Shown here in pieces: positions 45,337 to 54,231 of a stretch of DNA of 64,000 nucleotides. The DNA is from Acinetobacter lactucae (GTDB lineage Bacteria > Pseudomonadota > Gammaproteobacteria > Pseudomonadales > Moraxellaceae): contig NZ_LRPE01000002.1 of the NCBI RefSeq assembly GCF_001605885.1, positions 31,653 through 95,652 on the forward strand, written 5' to 3'. Both the position numbers and the translations under genes were made by a program. The notes under the pieces are model-generated. The model made no database searches. It saw only the letters and a list, made by a program, of their open reading frames with translations, and was not told where the DNA came from. Numbering within the stretch: position 1 is the stretch's first letter; each line of letters opens with the position of its first letter.

Positions 45337-45453
45337 TATTTAGGAGCAAATTCTAAATAATTAGCTTATAAATTTTGAAGATGCTTAATATAAGATTCAT
45401 ATTGGATTGAACTTTTTTCTTGCAATGAAATCTGCAAATGAAAGGTTCTTTTT

Positions 45454-46341
45454 TTATACGCTCTTTATATCCACCGACGGCGGCACCCCAAAAAAACGTT
45501 TATATTCTCTGGAAAATTGGGACAAGCTTTCATAGCCGACTTGCATGCTTGTAGATGAAATATCATATTCTTCGGTCATTAATAAACGCCGTGCTTCGGT
45601 CAACCGCATTCTCTTTTGATACTGTAAGGGACTCATTGAGGTTATATCCCTAAAATGTTGATGAAAACTTGATGCACTCATCCCCATTCTGCTTGCCAGT
45701 TCTTCAATACTAAATGGTTTTGCAAAATTTATTTTCAGCCATTCAATTGCTTTCACAATTCGATGGCCTGTAGTTCCTGCCGCTACAATACGTTTAAGGC
45801 GATCGCCTTGCGGACTCATCAATAAACGATAAAAAATTTCTTTAATAATAAGAGGAGACAAGATTGGGATGTCTTGTGGTGTGTCTAGTAGTTTTAATAA
45901 CCGTATAAAAGCATCATTCAGTTCCGAACTCACCACTCCAACAGCCATTCCTTTTTTTTCATTATTTGTATCTTTAAAAGGAATATGCGCTTCAAGCATG
46001 ATTTGGGCAAGCACATAGGGATCTAGTCGTAAGACTATTGATAAATAAGGTTGTTCAACCGAAGCCTCAAGAACTTGGGCAATTACAGGCAGGTCAATTG
46101 CGGTAAAAAGGAAATGGTTAGAGTCGTAGGTATAGGTTTCTTCACTAAGAATCACCTGTTTCTTCCCTTGAGCAATCATACATAGACTCGCATCCATCAT
46201 GCTGCTATTTGGCTGGGTCAGTGTTTCTGCACGAAATAAGGTCAGTCCCATAATAGGTGTTTCGAATGTACCTTTTTCTTTAGTCCATCGATCGACAAGT
46301 TGAGCTAATTCTTGATTAGGGTTTAGAGACCTATTCGCCAT
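45454..46341 (-). CDS. AraC-family regulator with AraC_N domain
   Basis: A 295-aa regulator. The N-terminal AraC_N effector domain (about 20-170) begins PIMGLTLFRAETLTQPNSSMM and contains ASLCMIAQGKKQVIL, the classic start of this family. The C-terminal double helix-turn-helix (about 195-290) has FSIEELASRMGMSASSFHQH and YDISSTSMQVGYESLSQFSREYKRFFG. It is divergent from the alcohol dehydrogenase gene with about 280 bases between; proteins of this branch commonly activate the adjacent oxidoreductase in response to aldehydes. That role is inferred. Confidence 0.87.
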   Translation of the reverse strand: MANRSLNPNQELAQLVDRWTKEKGTFETPIMGLTLFRAETLTQPNSSMMDASLCMIAQGKKQVILSEETYTYDSNHFLFTAIDLPVIAQVLEASVEQPYLSIVLRLDPYVLAQIMLEAHIPFKDTNNEKKGMAVGVVSSELNDAFIRLLKLLDTPQDIPILSPLIIKEIFYRLLMSPQGDRLKRIVAAGTTGHRIVKAIEWLKINFAKPFSIEELASRMGMSASSFHQHFRDITSMSPLQYQKRMRLTEARRLLMTEEYDISSTSMQVGYESLSQFSREYKRFFGVPPSVDIKSV

Positions 46342-46625
46342 TCAGATTCCACCGTTTACCCTCTGTGTTTTTATTGTAGGCATTTCAAAACAGAAAAATA
46401 GAGAGAAGTGCAACAATTCGGAGGATTAGGCAAATCTGTAAGAGGAATAGAACAACGCCTGTCGACTTTCATTTTTATACTGAGAAACATGGCGAAAAGA
46501 CGATGAGTTGCAACCTATTGAGCCAACACCTTTTAAAACACAATGATGAGTTTAAAAATCTGTAGCCCTTGCTGAGTTTTCAACGAAAAATCGTCTTTAT
46601 TTACATTAAACATGAGAGAAAAAAT

Positions 46626-47678
46626 ATGACAATTGAAGTTCTAGGATATGCCGCGCTGTCATCAGAAACTCCTTTAGTTCCATTTAAGTTTGAACGTAGA
46701 GCTCCACGTGAAGATGATGTCGTTATTCAAATTGAATATTGTGGTGTTTGTCATTCAGATCTACATCAAGCTAAAAACGATTGGGGATTTAGCACTTATC
46801 CGTTAGTTCCGGGTCATGAAATTGTAGGGCGTGTCACCTCAATTGGCCCCAAAGTCACAAAGTATAAAGTTGGTGATTTGGTGGGCATTGGTTGTATGGT
46901 CGACTCATGCCGTACTTGTTCAGCTTGTCATTCCGGACTAGAACAGTATTGTGAACAAGGCAATATCCAAACTTATGGTGGCGTAGACCGTCATGACCAA
47001 CGACAAACACAGGGCGGATATTCTCAAACCATTATTTGTAGTGAAGATTTTGTATTAAAAGTACCTGAAAATCTGGATGTGCAAGCTGTACCGCCGTTAC
47101 TTTGTGCTGGGATTACCACATGGTCGCCACTGCGTCACTGGAATGTTGGAAAGGACAGTAAAGTCGCTGTAGTCGGTTTAGGTGGTTTAGGACACATGGC
47201 GATTAAACTTGCCAATGCTCTAGGTGCGGAAGTGACCTTATTTACTCGATCAGCCAACAAAGAACAGGATGCAAAACAACTTGGTGCGCATCATGTTGTA
47301 CTCTCAACAGATGAAGCTCAAATGAAATCAGTGTTAAATCAATTTGATTTAATTATTGATACTGTGCCTTATGACCACGATCTTAAACCTTATATTCCAA
47401 CTCTAGCTTTAAATGGAACCATTGTGTTGGTCGGATATTTGGGTGAAATTAGCGCAAATTCAATCCCAATGATTTTGGGTAGAAAATCCATTGCAGGTTC
47501 GGTGATTGGTGGAATTAAAGAGTCACAAGAGCTACTCGATTTTTGTGGTGAGCATAATATCGTTTCTGAGGTCGAGATGATTGATATGCAAAATATCAAT
47601 GGAGCTTTTGAGCGTATGTTAAAGAGTGATGTGAAGTATCGTTTTGTGATTGATATGAAAACTTTATCTGATCATTAA
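46626..47678 (+). CDS. zinc-dependent NAD(P) alcohol dehydrogenase (YahK-like)
   Basis: A medium-chain dehydrogenase of 350 aa from the ATG at 46626, which has AGAGAAAAA upstream; an upstream in-frame start adds a non-conserved tail. Catalytic zinc ligands are C42 in CGVCHSDLH, the His of PGHE, and a Cys in LLCAGITTW. Structural zinc Cys residues lie in CRTCSACHSGLEQYC. The cofactor motif GLGGLGHMA lies near residue 180. The closest known enzymes are YahK and cinnamyl or aliphatic aldehyde reductases that use NADPH. It probably reduces aldehydes under the divergent AraC regulator. Confidence 0.9.
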   Translation: MTIEVLGYAALSSETPLVPFKFERRAPREDDVVIQIEYCGVCHSDLHQAKNDWGFSTYPLVPGHEIVGRVTSIGPKVTKYKVGDLVGIGCMVDSCRTCSACHSGLEQYCEQGNIQTYGGVDRHDQRQTQGGYSQTIICSEDFVLKVPENLDVQAVPPLLCAGITTWSPLRHWNVGKDSKVAVVGLGGLGHMAIKLANALGAEVTLFTRSANKEQDAKQLGAHHVVLSTDEAQMKSVLNQFDLIIDTVPYDHDLKPYIPTLALNGTIVLVGYLGEISANSIPMILGRKSIAGSVIGGIKESQELLDFCGEHNIVSEVEMIDMQNINGAFERMLKSDVKYRFVIDMKTLSDH

Positions 47679-47690
47679 GTTTGTTCGATT

Positions 47691-47725
47691 TGAGCTGTGC
47701 ATTCTACCTTAGGGTGCACAGCTCA
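47691..47725. terminator. 11-bp inverted repeat after alcohol dehydrogenase
   Basis: TGAGCTGTGCA (47691-47701) and TGCACAGCTCA (47715-47725) form a perfect stem with a 13-base loop. It is followed by an A run rather than T, so classic termination on the plus strand is doubtful. Confidence 0.5.
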
Positions 47726-48363
47726 AAAAAAGCCTCTAAACGAGACAGTATTATTAAGTTGATATTTAAGAATTTCCTTAATTATGTAATTAAATGAAAA
47801 ACAATAATTATTTAAATATTTTCTAGCCAATTTCACATTGACACCTCAAATATTGAAGATTACCATTTGCAGGCTGGCCACATTGCCAGGCAGTTTTGAC
47901 AGACTGCTCATGAACTTTCACATCAGAGTTATTCCATCTGAGGAATACTCTTGTGTGGTGAAACACTCGTTCCCTCCCGTAGCGGTAGGACGGGAGAGGG
48001 ACACCTTCGGGTGTGCTAGTTTAAGTTCATGCTAGTCTGTCAACCCTCTTCCGTTCTGCCACCATAATTTTGATGTTTTGGCAGAACTCCCAATAAAAGG
48101 AGTTGGCTTTGTACATTCATCATTTCTTGGCAGCTATTGCCAAAAGCTATAACGACACAACTTAAATGATTAAAGCAGTTTGATCGCCAATAGGCTTATC
48201 TGACTTTAATTCGTCACAACTAAAAACTTAAGCAACAATAAAACTTGAGATGTGCCAAGCACAGTCTTTATAGGTTTTGCTATGCCTTTTTTCTCCCCAA
48301 AAGAGCAGTGGCTTTTATATCTCATTTATATACAACAAGAATTTATTTTATAACGGTAAAAAT
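47726..48363. other. gene-free stretch with structured DNA
   Basis: No convincing gene lies here. The middle (47896-48043) is the folded element described separately. To its right are further inverted repeats: TTCTGCCA/TGGCAGAA (48054-48086), ACTCC/GGAGT (48086-48103) and TTGGCA/TGCCAA (48127-48142). Promoter elements for the downstream TetR gene must be near its end. An ORF over the folded part is compositionally implausible. Confidence 0.6.
47896..48043. ncRNA. candidate structured RNA or folded DNA element
   Basis: An outer stem pairs TTGACAGACT (47896-47905) and CATGAACTT (47909-47917) with their complements at 48023-48043, interrupted only by a small internal loop. Inside are three hairpins: CACATCAGAG...TTATTCC with its complement (47919-47957), TCCC-TCCCGT with ACGGGA-GAGGGA (47971-48001), and ACACC-TTCG-GGTGT with a UUCG-type tetraloop (about 48001-48014). 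This multi-branched fold suggests a non-coding RNA, or a small mobile or recombination element such as a MITE. I cannot name a family, nor decide the strand. Confidence 0.55.
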
Positions 48364-48918
48364 ATGCCACATTCAGATCTCTCATTTCGTGCTTTAAGCG
48401 TGCTTCACACTTCCCGTTATCTTTTTAATAAATACGGTTTTCATAAAGTTGGGGTAGACCGAATTATTGAATCAGCAAAAATCCCCAAAGCCACTTTTTA
48501 TAACTACTTTCATTCAAAAGAAAGACTGATTGAAATGAGCTTAACTTTCCAAAAAGATGGACTTAAACATGAGGTCATTTCGATTATCTATGTTCAAAAA
48601 GATTTAACATTAATTGAAAAACTTCGCAAAATTTACTTCTTACATGCAGATTTAGACGGGCTTTATCATTTACCTTTTAAAGCCATTTTTGAAATTTCGA
48701 AAACGCATCCAAAAGCTTATCAAGTTGTGATTGACTATCGAAACTGGCTCATTAACGAAATCTATAAGTTACTTTTACCCACCAACGAGAATGCTTCAAA
48801 GCCAGATGCACATATGTTCTTATTTGTGATTGATGGAGCAATGGTTCAGCTTTTGGATGTAAATAGTGTGGATGACAGGGAAAGGCTGCTGGATTATTTT
48901 TTGGTGCAGATTGAGTAG
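48364..48918 (+). CDS. TetR-family regulator
   Basis: A 184-aa TetR protein from the ATG at 48364; the in-frame upstream start at 48277 would add 29 hydrophobic or aromatic residues before the conserved domain. The helix-turn-helix spans about 8-55 (LFNKYGFHKVGVDRIIESAK, then IPKATFYNYFHSKERLIEM). The ligand domain has HADLDGLYHLPFKAIFEISKTHP. It converges on the PepSY membrane protein gene. No divergent partner lies upstream, so its target is unknown; the folded element upstream may include its control region. Confidence 0.82.
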   Translation: MPHSDLSFRALSVLHTSRYLFNKYGFHKVGVDRIIESAKIPKATFYNYFHSKERLIEMSLTFQKDGLKHEVISIIYVQKDLTLIEKLRKIYFLHADLDGLYHLPFKAIFEISKTHPKAYQVVIDYRNWLINEIYKLLLPTNENASKPDAHMFLFVIDGAMVQLLDVNSVDDRERLLDYFLVQIE

Positions 48919-48951
48919 TTTTTTCACTTTTAATTTGGGGTTTTTATTAAA

Positions 48952-48984
48952 AAGGAGTTAGACAAAGCTTAAGTCTAACTCCTT
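48952..48984 (-). terminator. terminator, 12-bp stem
   Basis: AAGGAGTTAGAC (48952-48963) and GTCTAACTCCTT (48973-48984) with a 9-base loop. On the minus strand it is followed by TTTTTAAT, so it best serves the PepSY gene; it may also stop the TetR transcript. Confidence 0.7.
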
Positions 48985-48999
48985 ACACAAATGAAAAAT

Positions 49000-50343
49000 T
49001 TATGATTTAGAAGGAATATATTTACGCATAGCAAAGATAAATAGCGTAAATAAAATACTAAAACCAAAAACAGGTAAGCTGAGCCCTAATACGAGACTCA
49101 CCAATATTAACCCTAATTTTTGTGGGCCAGTTGCACGACTCCAAATCAATAAGCTTTGACCAACAAAGTGGGTGGTCATGTGTTTTAAATTCGAGTTTTT
49201 AAATGCAGCTTTATATGCATAAATAATCATGATACACAGGGCAAGCGCGTAAAGCGCCAGTACCAGTTGGTTTATCCAGCCAAATAAAACCCCAATATGC
49301 GCATCAACTCCCCAACGAGTGAGCTTTGCTACCAGCGAATAATCTTTAAAAGCAAGTTGATCGATAACTTTGTGTTGTTCCATATCAATAGCGATACTGT
49401 CTGCTTGAGTTGGCCATTTGCGCTGAATCTCGGCTACGGTCCAAGCTTGATTTCCACTGGTTGGTGGCTTGATTTGTATTTGTGCTGCATCAATGCCATG
49501 TGCTCTGGCTATTGAAAGAGCGCTATCGTACTCACTGGAAACGATATTTAAATTGAGATTTTCACTGTGTGGCATTTCGTGATGTTCATGGTGCATCACT
49601 GTAGGTAAATTATCTTCTTGAAGAGAAGTTGCTAATGTTGGAGTTTGCCAGTTCAGCCATTGACGAGCAACTCGAATATTATCTCCAGCCCATTCAGACC
49701 ATGTAAGACCCGTAATGGCGATGAATAATAAGAGTGGAAATAAAGTTAAACCCAGTGTGCTATGCCATCTCAATAATTTATTTTTTTGTGTTTGTCGGAT
49801 TTTAAGGTTTTGACGACGTTTTAACCAATTATATAGTCCAGTTAAAGTCAAAATAGCTAACCAGCTTGCTGCCAGTTCACTATAAAAGCGGCCCCATTTT
49901 CCGAGCAATAAATTGCTATGCAGTTGATCCAGCGTAGTACGAAACGGTAGCACTCCACTCGTACCATAGACCGCTAGGTGACCGTGGGCTTTAAGCGTAA
50001 AAGGATCAATAAAAACGGCTTCATTTGTAAAATCATGGATAGGGTCTGAAAAAATGACACGAGTTGTCTGGTCAGTGCTAGGGGCTGGTCTAACTTCAAT
50101 CACCTGTGCAGACTTAGGCATTACTTGCTTTGCGGCTTCAATTTGCTGGCTCAGTTTATGTGGTGTTTGATTCAATGGCTGAACGTATAGAACATCTTTA
50201 TAAATGGCTTGTTCTAGTTGAGGCGTAATGGCATAGAGTAAACCGGTAATTGCAGCAAACAAGATTAATGGTGCAATAAAAATACCAGCATAAATATGAA
50301 TTAAACGGTAAAGACTACGCCAGAAAGATGATTGGGTCAGCAT
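49000..50343 (-). CDS. PepSY-associated inner-membrane protein (siderophore/iron-linked)
   Basis: A 447-aa membrane protein of the PepSY_TM family, which includes FoxB/PiuB-like proteins that reduce or process ferric siderophores. The N-terminal helix LIHIYAGIFIAPLILFAAI has the typical His. A periplasmic PepSY region (VLYVQPLNQTP onward) follows, then WLAILTLTGLYNW, LGLTLFPLLLFIAITGLTWS with the preceding RWHSTLGL His, a second periplasmic part with a His-rich stretch (MHHEHHEMPHSE), and C-terminal helices. The His residues fit haem or iron redox. It lies divergently from an iron-type ABC importer. Fur control is plausible. Confidence 0.85.
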   Translation of the reverse strand: MLTQSSFWRSLYRLIHIYAGIFIAPLILFAAITGLLYAITPQLEQAIYKDVLYVQPLNQTPHKLSQQIEAAKQVMPKSAQVIEVRPAPSTDQTTRVIFSDPIHDFTNEAVFIDPFTLKAHGHLAVYGTSGVLPFRTTLDQLHSNLLLGKWGRFYSELAASWLAILTLTGLYNWLKRRQNLKIRQTQKNKLLRWHSTLGLTLFPLLLFIAITGLTWSEWAGDNIRVARQWLNWQTPTLATSLQEDNLPTVMHHEHHEMPHSENLNLNIVSSEYDSALSIARAHGIDAAQIQIKPPTSGNQAWTVAEIQRKWPTQADSIAIDMEQHKVIDQLAFKDYSLVAKLTRWGVDAHIGVLFGWINQLVLALYALALCIMIIYAYKAAFKNSNLKHMTTHFVGQSLLIWSRATGPQKLGLILVSLVLGLSLPVFGFSILFTLFIFAMRKYIPSKS

Positions 50344-50666
50344 CGGAAGATAATGTCTATCAGATTTTGGGCTGGATTATAACGAGTTATTTATTTTAAT
50401 GTTGATTGAGCTGTAAACATGATTAAATTATTTGACTCGCTTTTGTGTAGGGTTTTTAACCCAATCATTCAATATTTTTTATTACTTGATAAATTTGGCG
50501 TTTTTTTTGCTTAGTATCTAAGATCTTATCTAACATACTCAATTTGATTGTTATATTAATGATGATTCAAATTTTCTTGCTCCCTTATGGTGTTTTTTCA
50601 CATGAAAAATGCACTAAATAGGCACATCTTTTTATTTTGCACTGTATTTGTGCGCGAAGTGCCGAA
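50344..50666. promoter_or_regulatory. divergent iron-gene promoter region
   Basis: About 320 AT-rich bases without genes lie between the PepSY gene and the importer. GATAATGTCTATCAGAT (50349-50365), just upstream of the PepSY start, partly resembles a Fur box; TTAATGATGATTC near 50555 is a weaker candidate. No riboswitch is recognised. Confidence 0.4.
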
Positions 50667-51686
50667 ATGAGATTGCTGATTTCAATACTCACTTTATTCA
50701 TCCTGTACGGATGCTCTTCATCTGAACAAAATAGAAAAACTCAAGAAAACTTAACAACTCATTCGATATGTGTTTTTGATAGTACAAATACAAAAGTCTG
50801 TGTAGACAAACCAGCACAAAGAATTGTTTCTTTATTTGAGTCGGGTTTAGATGGCTTATATATGTTAGGGCAAGGTCACAAAGTGATTGGTATACCAGCC
50901 GAAGTATATATCCAACCTTTATTATTTAATGCCTATTCAAAAATAGATAAGCGTATTGCTAATAAGCAGCTTGCGACACCTTCACAAGGTGCTAATGCAA
51001 CCAATATTGAAAGTCTCGTGTTGTTAAAACCAGATCTGGTGATTGTAGGGAGCGGGCAAACCCAAACAATTGAACTATTACGGCAGTTTGGTATTGCTGT
51101 ATATGTGATGGAGTCGGGTACTTACGAGCAAGTGAAAGAGGAGTTATCTGAAATTGCTGTTCTGAGCGGTGCCCAAAAGCGTGCTCAGGAAATTTTAAAC
51201 TTTTCGGATGAAATTGTGGCGGAAGTTGCAGCCAAAACTGCACGTCAACCCAATAAGCAATCAATTTACTATGCATGGTCAGGCGGACGTATTTTTTCTA
51301 CATCGGGACGTCAGTCAATTACCAATGATTTTATTGAGCTGGCGGGTGCGTACAACATTGTTCAGACCGATGCCAATCAACCTAATGTAAACCCAGAGAC
51401 CCTCATTGAATGGAACCCTGACAATATTGTGCTTTGGAATACCAACCCCCAACTGATTTATGAACGAAAAGAATTACAAGGTTTAAGCGCTGTGCAAAAC
51501 CGTAAGGTATTTAATTTGAGTCCTGCATTTATATATAACCCCCATACCATCAAAATTATTATTACGGCGATTTATCTAAATCACAGTATTTACCCTGAAC
51601 AGTCCGATTTACCAGTAAGTGCTTTACAACAGCGTATTTTAACTAAGTTGTATGGTGAGCAGCTTGCCAAAGCGTTGGTGCAATGA
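50667..51686 (+). CDS. iron/cobalamin-type ABC substrate-binding lipoprotein
   Basis: A periplasmic binding lipoprotein of 339 aa (TroA/FecB/BtuF fold). ATG at 50667 gives a signal with lipobox LYGC, lipidated Cys about 15; the upstream in-frame start at 50637 lacks a signal. The N-lobe has RIVSLFESGLDGLYMLG and NIESLVLLKPDLVIVGSG, and the linker helix and C-lobe end in GLSAVQNRKVFNLSP, all typical. It binds a ferric siderophore, haem or cobalamin; the neighbouring PepSY gene favours iron. Its stop codon overlaps the permease start codon. Confidence 0.88.
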   Translation: MRLLISILTLFILYGCSSSEQNRKTQENLTTHSICVFDSTNTKVCVDKPAQRIVSLFESGLDGLYMLGQGHKVIGIPAEVYIQPLLFNAYSKIDKRIANKQLATPSQGANATNIESLVLLKPDLVIVGSGQTQTIELLRQFGIAVYVMESGTYEQVKEELSEIAVLSGAQKRAQEILNFSDEIVAEVAAKTARQPNKQSIYYAWSGGRIFSTSGRQSITNDFIELAGAYNIVQTDANQPNVNPETLIEWNPDNIVLWNTNPQLIYERKELQGLSAVQNRKVFNLSPAFIYNPHTIKIIITAIYLNHSIYPEQSDLPVSALQQRILTKLYGEQLAKALVQ

Positions 51687-52699
51687 ATATGGAAAAACTG
51701 AAATATTATTGGTTTTATCCTTTACCTTTCCTCATGATTTTTATCTCGCTGCTTATTGGGCCAACGCAGACGTTGAGTGCATGGGACTATATACTATGGG
51801 GCGTACAAGCGGTCTTTGGTACGCCATATTTTGATGCGGAACAATTTGGACTGATGCAAAACATTATTGTGAATGTCAGATTGCCTAGAATTTTACTGAC
51901 CTTTATGGTGGGAGCTGCGTTAGCAACTGCGGGTAATGGCTTGCAAGCATTGTTTCGTAATCCTTTAGTTGACTCATATGTGCTCGGTATTTCATCTGGT
52001 GCTGCGTTCGGTGCAGCTTTAGCGCTTTCTTTAAGTTGGATTTCGCCCAATCTATCAGCCTTTATTTTTGGTGTGTGCGCTGTTGGCTTAACATATTTAT
52101 TTGCACATCAAAAACATGAAAGTCAGACGTCTTTAGTGATGGTGATTTTATCGGGCATGATTGTTTCGGGGCTGTTTTTGGCAGGACTTACAGTTATTCA
52201 ATACTTAAGTGATCCATTTAAACTGCAAGCCATTGTGCAATGGACCATGGGTAACTTACATCAAGCTTCTTGGCAAAAGGTTCAATACGCCGTGCTACCG
52301 ATTTGTATTGGCCTTGCTGGATTATTTGCAATGCGTTGGCGCCTAAACTTAATGGCACTCGGTGCTGAAGAAGCACAAGCTGTGGGCGTTAATCCGCGTT
52401 GGGAACAGCTTCTTTTAATTGTACTAGTAACTGTATGTACTTCCACATCTGTGGCTGCGGCGGGCATTATTAGTTTATATGGGCTGTTTATGCCGCATAT
52501 TGTGAGAATGTTGGTTGGGCCAGATCACCGCTATAGTATTCCTGCCAATATGGTGTTGGGTGGCAGTTTTTTACTATTGATTGATAACTTTTCTCGAGTT
52601 TTACTGACATTTGAAATACCGATTGGTATTTTTACCATGCTACTTGGCGCGCCATTTTTCTTATTATTAATGAAAACACAGAGGACTCATTGGGCATGA
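51683..52699 (+). CDS. FecCD-family ABC transporter permease
   Basis: An inner-membrane permease of 338 aa with about ten hydrophobic helices. The FecCD features are RLPRILLTFMVGAALATAGNGLQALFRNPL near residues 60-90 (only part of that pattern is needed to identify the family), GISSGAAFGAALALS, and the coupling-helix segment ALGAEEAQAVGVNP that contacts the ATPase, followed by GLFMPHIVRMLVGPDHR. Translation is coupled: its ATG overlaps the binding-protein stop, and its stop overlaps the ATPase start. One permease gene indicates a homodimeric channel. Confidence 0.92.
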   Translation: MNMEKLKYYWFYPLPFLMIFISLLIGPTQTLSAWDYILWGVQAVFGTPYFDAEQFGLMQNIIVNVRLPRILLTFMVGAALATAGNGLQALFRNPLVDSYVLGISSGAAFGAALALSLSWISPNLSAFIFGVCAVGLTYLFAHQKHESQTSLVMVILSGMIVSGLFLAGLTVIQYLSDPFKLQAIVQWTMGNLHQASWQKVQYAVLPICIGLAGLFAMRWRLNLMALGAEEAQAVGVNPRWEQLLLIVLVTVCTSTSVAAAGIISLYGLFMPHIVRMLVGPDHRYSIPANMVLGGSFLLLIDNFSRVLLTFEIPIGIFTMLLGAPFFLLLMKTQRTHWA

Positions 52700-53460
52700 T
52701 TCAAATTGATCAGTTAAATTATGCTTATGGGCACAAACAGGTTCTTAAAAATATTCATCTGGAGTTTCCTGAAAATCAGTTTTCCGTCATTTTAGGGCGC
52801 AATGGCTGCGGCAAATCGACACTTTTTAAATTGATGGCGGGCCTAGAACCCGTAAAAGATGGGTTGATTCGTTACTCTGGAAAACCATTATCGGACTTTA
52901 AAGGAAAAGATCGGGCTGCCTTGCTCGGCTTTTTACCGCAGTTTCATAAAACCGTATTTCCATTTTTGGTTAAAGATGTGGTGATTACGGGACGTGCAGC
53001 TTTTAGCCGATATCGTCCTTTAAAATCAGACTGGGAACGTGTAGACCAAGCTTTGCTTGATTTAGACATTGAACATTTACGTGACCGTCCTTATACCGAG
53101 TTATCGGGTGGTGAAAGGCAATTGGTTATGATTGCCCGCATTTTAGTGCAAGCCCCAAAAGTTATTTTGCTTGATGAACCAACCAATCATCTCGATGTTT
53201 ATTATCAGTCTTATTTAATGAAAAAATTGCGTCAGTTGTCGCGGCAAAATTTTACGGTGATTGCGATTATGCATGATCCTAACTTGGCTTTTTTATTTGC
53301 AGATCATCTGTTTTTTATGCGACAACATGAGGTGGTTAAGCCTGAGTCAAAAACACGAATCACCGATCCGAAGTTTTTAAAAAGTATTTACGATGTCGAG
53401 TTTCATGAGGCCATGATTCAAGACAAAACTATTGTTATCCCTGATCATTCTTGGCTATAA
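52696..53460 (+). CDS. ABC transporter ATP-binding protein (FecE/BtuD-like)
   Basis: A 254-aa ATPase from the ATG at 52696, which overlaps the permease stop as ATGA; the in-frame TTG at 52690 is an alternative. The Walker A motif GRNGCGKST lies near residue 37, the Q-loop in LGFLPQFHKTVFP, the ABC signature LSGGERQL near 135, Walker B VILLDEPTNHLD and the switch His in AIMHDPNLA. It powers uptake through the FecCD permease. With the binding protein it forms a complete importer; no outer-membrane TonB receptor gene is in the window. Confidence 0.93.
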   Translation: MIQIDQLNYAYGHKQVLKNIHLEFPENQFSVILGRNGCGKSTLFKLMAGLEPVKDGLIRYSGKPLSDFKGKDRAALLGFLPQFHKTVFPFLVKDVVITGRAAFSRYRPLKSDWERVDQALLDLDIEHLRDRPYTELSGGERQLVMIARILVQAPKVILLDEPTNHLDVYYQSYLMKKLRQLSRQNFTVIAIMHDPNLAFLFADHLFFMRQHEVVKPESKTRITDPKFLKSIYDVEFHEAMIQDKTIVIPDHSWL

Positions 53461-53462
53461 AT

Positions 53463-53948
53463 ATGTTTGATTATCAGTTGGTTGGAAAATCTGACCACGA
53501 TTCTGCGGTAGAGTTTGCGCTTTATACAAGACAGTTGCTATTCCCAGAAATTTATCATGGGCAAGTCCCCAAAGATTTACAAAATTTTGAGCAATATTAT
53601 GTTCAGGATCCATTGGGCTGCTTCATTACCGTAAAAGATCAAAACCGTATTATTGGCACCATTGCATATCGGGCATATGACCATCGTTTTGATTTAAATT
53701 TAGCGTCCAATACGGTGGAAGTGGTTAAGTTATTTGTATTACCTGAATACCGCCGTAAGGGCATCGCAACCAAGCTATGTGACATGTTGTTTAGCTATGC
53801 AAAAAACAATGGCATTACTCGCTTGTATTTGCACACACATCCTTTTTTGCCGGCGGCTGAAGAATTTTGGACTCTACAAGGGTTTGACGTTATCAAACGG
53901 GAATGGATCGAGACCTATGACACTATACACATGAGTAAATCTTTATAG
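53463..53948 (+). CDS. GNAT-family N-acetyltransferase
   Basis: A 161-aa acetyltransferase. The ATG at 53463 directly follows the ATPase stop, so the gene ends the importer operon. The acetyl-CoA pyrophosphate-binding motif is in VVKLFVLPEYRRKGIATKLCDML (Arg-Arg-Lys-Gly-Ile-Ala), and HTHPFLPAAEEFWTLQGF is the usual C-terminal helix and strand. The substrate is unknown. Joint transcription with iron uptake might mean modification of a siderophore or an unrelated rider; neither is proven. Confidence 0.82.
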   Translation: MFDYQLVGKSDHDSAVEFALYTRQLLFPEIYHGQVPKDLQNFEQYYVQDPLGCFITVKDQNRIIGTIAYRAYDHRFDLNLASNTVEVVKLFVLPEYRRKGIATKLCDMLFSYAKNNGITRLYLHTHPFLPAAEEFWTLQGFDVIKREWIETYDTIHMSKSL

Positions 53949-54168
53949 TCTGTTAAAAAAATTTATTTCAAAACTACCTGATTTATGGCGTGCAAAGTTG
54001 TATCCGCTACTTTTAATAGTAGTTTTACTCGTCATGATTTTTATAAATTAATTATTTTTTCAAAAGCTTGAATAATAATTTCTATTAAATAACTAATTTA
54101 CAAACGCTCCCAAACAGCAAATTTTATGTCTTAAATTAGCTTGAAAAAAGTTTGAAAAATAGACTTGA

Positions 54169-54199
54169 AATATATAGTGGCTTTATGCCACTATATATT
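54169..54199. promoter_or_regulatory. probable NrtR operator, perfect 13-bp inverted repeat
   Basis: AATATATAGTGGC (54169-54181) and its exact complement GCCACTATATATT (54187-54199), with a 5-base loop, end 32 bases before the prs ATG. NrtR proteins bind such dyads upstream of NAD genes, and nrtR is the third gene of this operon. It could also act as an mRNA hairpin. Confidence 0.65.
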
Positions 54200-54231
54200 C
54201 ATCGAAGGTCATCAGACAAAAAGAGGATGAT

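Noticed and set aside
47838..48035. 65-residue ORF over the folded element
   Set aside because: It runs through the stem-loops, has no ribosome-binding site and its residue composition is not protein-like; the fold explains the sequence better.
50400..50666. Cobalamin riboswitch before the FecB/BtuF-like gene
   Set aside because: The conserved B12-box and core elements are not recognisable; the region is simple AT-rich sequence.
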